DNA of 64,000 nt from the NCBI GenBank assembly GCA_028767165.1, contig JARACJ010000003.1, forward strand, positions 186,001-250,000, in the 5' to 3' direction. Below are positions 59,238 to 64,000 of the stretch, in pieces. Every line of letters starts with the position of its first letter. Position 1 is the first letter of the stretch. Under the pieces are notes generated by a model. It saw only the letters and a program-made list of their open reading frames with translations, searched no databases and was not told where the DNA came from. A program made the translations under genes and the position numbers. This stretch comes from Proteobacteria bacterium DTSAM18. GTDB taxonomy: Bacteria > Myxococcota_A > UBA796 > GCA-2862545.

Positions 59238-60755
59238 GTGAGACGACATGGCCTGTCCCAGGGCAGGGTGGCCGGACTGCGCAAGCACGCGGGCCAGCAG
59301 GCACGCTTCACCGGGCGGCTCGTCCGTCCGTCCGATGGCGAGCTCGTGCACCACCTGCGGGTGGAGCTGTTCCTCGCCAAGGGCCGACGCGAGACGTTTC
59401 TTGCCCGAGGATTGGCCGATGCGAAAGGTCGCTTCGTCATTTCCGTGCCGCTGCCGGGGCACGCCGCCGGGGGCCACGTCCAGGCCCGGGTGCTCGCCCA
59501 CCGGGGGGCGATGTCCGCCGACGAGCCGCCCGCCCACCGCTGGACGGTGGTCGCCCGGGCCCGCCTCGGCCCGCTCCGGGATCTGACGGGCGGCGACTTC
59601 GGCGCCATCGAGGTGGAGCTGGCCGCCTACCGGCCCGGACCGGTGCCTCGGCTGGCCTGGTCCGACGCCCACGCGCAGGACCCCCTGCCCGAGAACATGC
59701 TGCAGGCCTGGTCCAGGGCCTGGCACGCCCACCGGCCGGCCGGCACGGGGGAGGCCGTGGCCTGGCTGGGACGGGATGCGGAACCCGCCCGGGTCGGTGA
59801 GGTGGATGACACCGACCTGGCGGCCCTGTGGGCGCTGAGCCGCGATGCCGGGCTCCTGCAGGACGGCGTCCTGGCCACCTGGGACGCCCTCGGAGAGCCC
59901 ATCCGGCTGCAGTGGGGGCCGAGCGGTGTCCAGGTCCACGACCTGCCGCAGGACGTCTCCAGGTCGGCCATGCGTCGCCTGGCCTGGTCCAGTCTGCTTC
60001 GGCACGCGCTCGTGCACCTCGTGTGGACCCGCCACCTGCTCACCTTGGAGGCGATCGCACTCGCCGTGCGCCGCAACCTGCGCGTGCACCCCCTCGCAGA
60101 CCTCCTGGACGCCCACCTGCGGGGCGTCTGCCGGGTCACCGCAGTGCTGGAGTCCGCCGCCTTCCACCCCCAACAGGCCCCCCTGGCCTGGCTCGGGTGG
60201 CCGAGGGAGGTCCTCGGGCAGCGCCTGCAGCAGGCCATGCAGTCCGTCCACGGACAGCGGCTGTGGTCAGGTGCGGCGGCCCCGGATCACGTCGCGGAGG
60301 GCTTCCGGCAGGCGGTGGACGCCTGCCTGTCCGAGCAGCGCCGCCCCCACGAGCAGGCCTGGGTGGAGCTCGCGCGCTTGTCCCGCGACCTGTCCCGGCA
60401 GGAGGGCCCCGCCCCCCTCGTCCGCCAACGCAGCCACGACGCCGCCGACGACGAGCGGGTTCGTGCGTGGGCCACCGAGGTGCTCGTCCAGGCCACCTGG
60501 GGCACCGCACGTCTGCTCGAGGTGGTGATCCGGCCGCTGCTCGCCGAGGACCGCCCCCTGGCCTGGGCCCTGGTCGACGGACGGGTCACCAGCGTGGAGC
60601 ACGGAGCGGCCCGCAGCTGGCGGGAGGCCTGTGTGCACACCCTGCGTGACGGGTTGGGGCAGGGGAGCTTCGATCCCCTGTCGGAGGCCAGCCCCTATGT
60701 CAAAAGGCTTCACGACAGGCTGGGAACGAGCCTGAGGACGGGGGTGCTCTGGTAG
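59238..60755 (+). CDS. Lipoxygenase-like protein without complete iron ligands
   Basis: The 505-residue product has an N-terminal beta-sandwich-like region (about residues 18-75; [33 protein letters not shown]). A helical region follows that resembles the lipoxygenase core: [41 protein letters not shown] (about 256-296) lines up with HxxxxHWLxTHxxxE...HPxxxLLxPHxR. In true lipoxygenases two His five residues apart bind iron; here the spacing is six. The later His-x3-Asn motif was not found. It is probably a distant or inactive homologue. Start GTG 59238 follows a GGGG-rich site. It precedes dusA by 54 bases. Confidence 0.5.
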   Translation: MRRHGLSQGRVAGLRKHAGQQARFTGRLVRPSDGELVHHLRVELFLAKGRRETFLARGLADAKGRFVISVPLPGHAAGGHVQARVLAHRGAMSADEPPAHRWTVVARARLGPLRDLTGGDFGAIEVELAAYRPGPVPRLAWSDAHAQDPLPENMLQAWSRAWHAHRPAGTGEAVAWLGRDAEPARVGEVDDTDLAALWALSRDAGLLQDGVLATWDALGEPIRLQWGPSGVQVHDLPQDVSRSAMRRLAWSSLLRHALVHLVWTRHLLTLEAIALAVRRNLRVHPLADLLDAHLRGVCRVTAVLESAAFHPQQAPLAWLGWPREVLGQRLQQAMQSVHGQRLWSGAAAPDHVAEGFRQAVDACLSEQRRPHEQAWVELARLSRDLSRQEGPAPLVRQRSHDAADDERVRAWATEVLVQATWGTARLLEVVIRPLLAEDRPLAWALVDGRVTSVEHGAARSWREACVHTLRDGLGQGSFDPLSEASPYVKRLHDRLGTSLRTGVLW

Positions 60756-60809
60756 TCCCGATGCCCTGATGGCTCCGAGCGGGTTACGGGCGGGCTCCCT
60801 GGAGGCTCC

Positions 60810-61823
60810 ATGAACCCCCTCAGCGTGGCGCCCATGATCGACCGGACCGACAGGCACTACCGGTTCTTCATGCGCCAGATCAGCCAAGACACCCTGCTGT
60901 ACACCGAGATGATCACCACCGGTGCCATCCTGCACGGCGATCGCTCGTACCTGCTCGGCTTCGATCCCGCGGAGCATCCCCTGAGCCTTCAGCTCGGAGG
61001 CGACGACCCGGCGGCGCTCGCGGAGTGCGCCCGCATCGCGGTCGACATGGGCTACGACGAGATCAACCTCAACGTGGGCTGCCCCAGCAGCCGCGTGCAG
61101 TCGGGCCACTTCGGCGCGGTGCTCATGCTCGAGCCCCACAAGGTCGCCCGGGCCGTCGAGGCCATGCGCGCGGCCGTCGACGTGCCGGTCACGGTCAAGC
61201 ACCGCATCGGCGTCGACGAGGTCGACCAGTACGAGCACATGCTGGACTTCGTCGACGTGGTGGCCGAGGCCGGCTGCACCCGCTTCACGGTGCACGCCCG
61301 CAAGGCCTGGCTGTCCGGCCTGTCTCCCAAGGAGAACCGGAACATCCCGCCGCTGCGCTACGACGAGGTGTACCGCCTCAAGCAGGAGCGTCCGCACCTG
61401 GAGATCGAGATCAACGGCGGCATCAAGACGGCCGAGCAGGTGCGCGAGCAGCTGAAGCGCGTCGACGCCGTCATGCTCGGCCGTGCGGCCTACGACGAGC
61501 CCTGGCTGTATGCCGAGCTGCAGCAGGAGATCTACGGCCGACCCGGCCCCAGTGCCGACCGGTTCGAGGTCGCCCATCGCATGATCCCCTATGTCGAGGC
61601 GTTCCAGGCCACCGGCCAGCCCGCCCACCGGGTCACGCGGCACATGCTGCAGCTGTTCAGCGGCGTGCCCGGCGCCAAGGCCTGGAAGCGGTTCCTCACC
61701 GTCCACCGGAGCATGGAGGGCCGCGCGCTCATCGAAGGGGCCCTGCAGGCCGTCGAAGAAGCCCGCGAAGCCGCCGCACGACGCACTGGAGAGTATCTTG
61801 CTTCCTCGACACATCTCGGTTGA
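60810..61823 (+). CDS. dusA: tRNA-dihydrouridine synthase A
   Basis: DusA reduces uridines 20 and 20a in the D-loop of tRNA, with FMN and NADPH. The 337-residue protein has APMIDRTDRHYRFFMRQIS, YTEMITTGAILHGDR, catalytic Cys in LNVGCPSSRVQSGHFGAVLM (about residues 92-111), VKHRIGVDE and INGGIKT. Length and motifs are typical of DusA. Its last bases overlap the alpha/beta hydrolase gene by 26 bases. Confidence 0.96.
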   Translation: MNPLSVAPMIDRTDRHYRFFMRQISQDTLLYTEMITTGAILHGDRSYLLGFDPAEHPLSLQLGGDDPAALAECARIAVDMGYDEINLNVGCPSSRVQSGHFGAVLMLEPHKVARAVEAMRAAVDVPVTVKHRIGVDEVDQYEHMLDFVDVVAEAGCTRFTVHARKAWLSGLSPKENRNIPPLRYDEVYRLKQERPHLEIEINGGIKTAEQVREQLKRVDAVMLGRAAYDEPWLYAELQQEIYGRPGPSADRFEVAHRMIPYVEAFQATGQPAHRVTRHMLQLFSGVPGAKAWKRFLTVHRSMEGRALIEGALQAVEEAREAAARRTGEYLASSTHLG

Positions 61824-62607
61824 TGGCGCTCGGGCCGATGGGGCCCACACCGTGTTCATCCTGCACGGCATCCTCGGCTCCGGCCGCAACTGGCGCGCCT
61901 ACGCCCGCCGTCTCGCCCGGCTGTACCCCGAGTGGCGCTACGTCCTCGTGGATCTCCGCAACCACGGCGACTCCCATCCCGCCACCGCCCCCAACACCCT
62001 GAAGGCCTGCGCCGACGATCTGGTCGAGCTGGCCGAGCACCTCGGCACCTGGCCCCAGGTGGTCATCGGCCACTCCTTCGGCGGCAAGGTGGCGCTCGCC
62101 TACGGGGCGCTGCGTCCCAAGGGGTTGCGCTCCATCTGGGTGCTCGACAGCCTTCCGGGCGCCGTGGGGCAGCTCTCCGAGAACAACGAGGTCCGCCGGG
62201 TCATCGAGATGGCCGGCAGCCTCGACATGCCGGTCCCTCACCACGACGCCGTGCTCGAGCACTTCACGTCGGTGGGGCTGTCCAAGGACATCGCCGGCTG
62301 GATGACCACCAACCTGCGGCGCACCGAGGAGGGGCTGTACTGGCGGTTCGATCTGCCGGCGATCCGGGAGATGCTGCAGGACTACCTCGTGCAGGACTAC
62401 TGGCCGTTCCTGGAGGACACCGCCCTCGACGTGCACATCGTGCGGGCCGGTCGTTCGGAGCGCTGGAGCGAGGACGACATCGACCGTCTCGACCACCTCG
62501 ACGCACTCGGCAGGATCCACCACCACCTCCTGCGCGATGCCGGCCACTGGGTCCACGTGGATGCACCGGAAGAATTGGCCGAGATGTTGTCCGCTTCCCT
62601 GGCCTGA
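61798..62607 (+). CDS. Alpha/beta hydrolase
   Basis: The 269-residue protein has the fold signature FILHGILGSGRNWRAYA (oxyanion loop), VDLRNHGDS, nucleophile elbow GHSFGGK (about residues 94-100), and DAGHWVHVD with the catalytic His (about 247). The Asp of the triad is less certain. Substrates are probably esters or lactones. The start is TTG 61798, with GGAGAG 4 bases upstream, overlapping the end of dusA, so the two are likely coupled. Confidence 0.85.
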   Translation: MLPRHISVDGARADGAHTVFILHGILGSGRNWRAYARRLARLYPEWRYVLVDLRNHGDSHPATAPNTLKACADDLVELAEHLGTWPQVVIGHSFGGKVALAYGALRPKGLRSIWVLDSLPGAVGQLSENNEVRRVIEMAGSLDMPVPHHDAVLEHFTSVGLSKDIAGWMTTNLRRTEEGLYWRFDLPAIREMLQDYLVQDYWPFLEDTALDVHIVRAGRSERWSEDDIDRLDHLDALGRIHHHLLRDAGHWVHVDAPEELAEMLSASLA

Positions 62608-62711
62608 TTTCCTCGACATTCCGGTGCGCGACATCACGGTTTCCACCGTTCGATTTGCAGTACCGGAAACGCGTGTGCTATACGGCGCTCCCAACTCGTC
62701 GGGGGATCGCC

Positions 62712-63206
62712 ATGAAGCCAGCATTGTTCGGGTTTGTTCTTCTCTTTTCGGCATGCGCCACCACCGGTGACGATGCCGTCGACTTCGGCGACGACGTCGG
62801 CCGCGACACCGATGCCCTCACGAACGACGAAGACGACGGCCCCGTCACCCTGCCCACGATCGACACCGGCGACGGTCTCGCCGCCGACACCGGCGAAGAC
62901 GACGACGACTACCCCGACTACGAGGTCGACACCTCCGGCATGGGCGGCACCGGCGGCTTCGGTGGCCTCCCGGGAGGCCTCGGCGGCTCCGGTGGGTTCG
63001 GCGGCTTCGGCGGTTCGGGTGGCTTCGGTGGCACGGGCGGTTTCGGCGGAGGCTCCGGGGGCTTCGGCGGCGGGTCTGGTGGGTTCGGCGGAGGATCCGG
63101 TGGATTCGGCGGCGGCTCCGGCGGCTTCGGCGGGGGATCCGGTGGATTCGGCACCGGCGGTGCCGTCCCCCTCACCACGCCGGGCGGCGTGTTCCCGTTC
63201 CCCTGA
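62712..63206 (+). CDS. Lipoprotein with acidic linker and GGFG repeats
   Basis: The 164-residue product has a lipoprotein signal (MKPALFGFVLLFSAC, lipobox FSAC), an acidic Asp/Thr-rich stretch (about residues 19-75), and a Gly/Phe/Ser-rich repeat. A 7-residue unit of the GGSGGFG type occurs about six times (about 108-150). The DNA repeats every 21 bases. It ends TTPGGVFPFP. No enzyme domain is visible; a low-complexity surface coat or adhesive is a guess. A terminator hairpin follows. Confidence 0.7.
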   Translation: MKPALFGFVLLFSACATTGDDAVDFGDDVGRDTDALTNDEDDGPVTLPTIDTGDGLAADTGEDDDDYPDYEVDTSGMGGTGGFGGLPGGLGGSGGFGGFGGSGGFGGTGGFGGGSGGFGGGSGGFGGGSGGFGGGSGGFGGGSGGFGTGGAVPLTTPGGVFPFP

Positions 63207-63210
63207 TGCA

Positions 63211-63235
63211 AAAGGCGCCGTTTCCCGGCGCCTTT
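63211..63235 (+). terminator. Intrinsic terminator of the GGFG lipoprotein
   Basis: AAAGGCGCCG pairs with CGGCGCCTTT (63226-63235) across a 5-base loop, 10 pairs, with a T-run at the end. It lies 4 bases after the stop. Confidence 0.85.
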
Positions 63236-63372
63236 CCTGCGTTGGGGGCATGAGGTGGTCGCGCACATGCAAGCAACGACCACCGCAATCCCCCGGGGCC
63301 ACTTTTTCGTTGTGGGTCGGGCCATCATTGCGTATCTTGGCCCCGTCACGAACCCGTTTCAGGAGTATGGGT

Positions 63373-63954
63373 ATGCGCCATATTGCGCTGCTTGCGCTGG
63401 GCCTCATCGCCACCGGTTGCGTCGCTTCGCCGCAGCGTGAGTCCACCATCAGCATGGACCCCGCAGTCATCGACAGCGGCTACACCGCCACCCCCAACAA
63501 CTGCGAGACCCCCCGCGCACCCTTCATGGCGGAGTCCGCCGGCTACCACGAGGGTCTGTACGAGGGCTTCGGCGTCTACCGCTACGACTCCTTCAACGGT
63601 CTCACCTCCATCACCCTGCGCACCTGCAACCCCGGCCCCCAGCCCGAGTTCCTGAAGATCAACTTCTTCGGCGCCTCCCGCATGGATGTCGGTGAGCACA
63701 CCGTCACGGGCACCGCACAGCAGGATGGCCTGGGCGTGGACTTCATCTACACCCTCGACATGCAGGACGACACCGTCCGCTGCTCCGAGCTGCCGTCTGG
63801 CGTGGTGAACATCGAGTCCTCCGATGCCGAGCGCATCACGGGTACCTTCGAGATCACCCTCGGCTGCCGCGACCTCGGCAACTCCTCCATGGACGAGCTC
63901 GGACCCACCGTGTTCGCAGGCGCCTTCGAGGCACTGAACAACGGCGCGGAGTGA
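63373..63954 (+). CDS. Hypothetical lipoprotein
   Basis: The 193-residue product has a lipoprotein signal (MRHIALLALGLIATGC). Beta-rich segments follow (GFGVYRYDSFNGLTSITLRT, FLKINFFGASRMDVGEHTVTG, ERITGTFEITLGC) with four Cys that could form disulfides. No family was recognised. Start 63373 is chosen over 63367 because AGGAG at 63361-63365 is then 7 bases away. After the stop is a small GCCGC/GCGGC hairpin near 63961-63974 and an AGGAGA at 63985-63990 that may serve the next, unseen gene. Confidence 0.7.
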   Translation: MRHIALLALGLIATGCVASPQRESTISMDPAVIDSGYTATPNNCETPRAPFMAESAGYHEGLYEGFGVYRYDSFNGLTSITLRTCNPGPQPEFLKINFFGASRMDVGEHTVTGTAQQDGLGVDFIYTLDMQDDTVRCSELPSGVVNIESSDAERITGTFEITLGCRDLGNSSMDELGPTVFAGAFEALNNGAE

Positions 63955-64000
63955 CCCCACGCCGCCTCGGCGGCTGGCCACACCAGGAGAGCCACTCCCT

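Overview
The window is GC-rich DNA, densely packed with genes, from a free-living Gram-negative bacterium. An outer membrane is indicated by the Mla/MCE lipid-transport genes, a TonB-dependent receptor, a FadL/OmpP1-like porin, a TolC-like protein and many lipobox lipoproteins. Acidic D/T-rich lipoprotein linkers, an FG-GAP repeat lipoprotein, very long TPR proteins and the MCE architecture resemble Myxococcota or other former Deltaproteobacteria. That placement is an inference from style, not from a marker tree. No phage, IS element, CRISPR array or rRNA operon was seen. No stretch longer than 300 bases lacks a gene; the longest gaps are 46741-47033 and 36894-37169.

Layout. 1-4279: FG-GAP lipoprotein (cut by the left edge) and an mlaE-mlaF-mlaD operon whose MCE protein carries a barrel-like C-terminus. 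4375-13039: a 1548-residue TPR protein, an ECF sigma / anti-sigma / bactofilin-like operon, and a membrane protein of unknown role. 13164-21482: grpE, then a tightly overlapping string of lytic transglycosylase, truncated globin, dnaE, a DARGL-motif protein and lipB. 21562-24384: two tRNA-Val, a tandem hairpin repeat, infC-rpmI-rplT, a lipoprotein, a small helix-turn-helix protein and tRNA-Pro. 24492-32641: a leftward cluster of Dabb protein, unknown protein, aldehyde dehydrogenase, TolC-like, HlyD-like and ABC exporter genes, with a divergent winged-helix gene. 32720-47033: mixed envelope and metabolic genes, including a secreted M3 peptidase, a nuclease/phosphatase-fold lipoprotein, a formate/nitrite channel, a YccA-like protein, a TonB receptor with a His-rich lipoprotein, and several small lipoproteins. 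47034-63954: M1 aminopeptidase, RNA methyltransferase, glycosyltransferase, the operon of a subtilase-like protein, an outer-membrane protein and GluQ-RS, a degenerate M28-like membrane protein, a YitJ-type methionine/folate enzyme, panD, a lipoxygenase-like protein, dusA, a hydrolase and two lipoproteins.

The most unusual theme is enzyme-like proteins that appear to have lost catalytic residues. The ABC exporter at 30157-32223 lacks the Walker A lysine, signature motif, Walker B glutamate and H-loop histidine. The subtilase-like protein at 53971-54708 lacks its catalytic triad. The M28-like protein at 54854-56170 and the lipoxygenase-like protein at 59238-60755 seem to lack metal ligands. 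The MCE protein that may run from inner to outer membrane is the second notable point. Smaller curiosities are three convergent gene pairs that abut exactly at the palindrome TGATCA, a 37-bp tandem hairpin repeat behind tRNA-Val, and an inverted tRNA 3' fragment beside tRNA-Pro.
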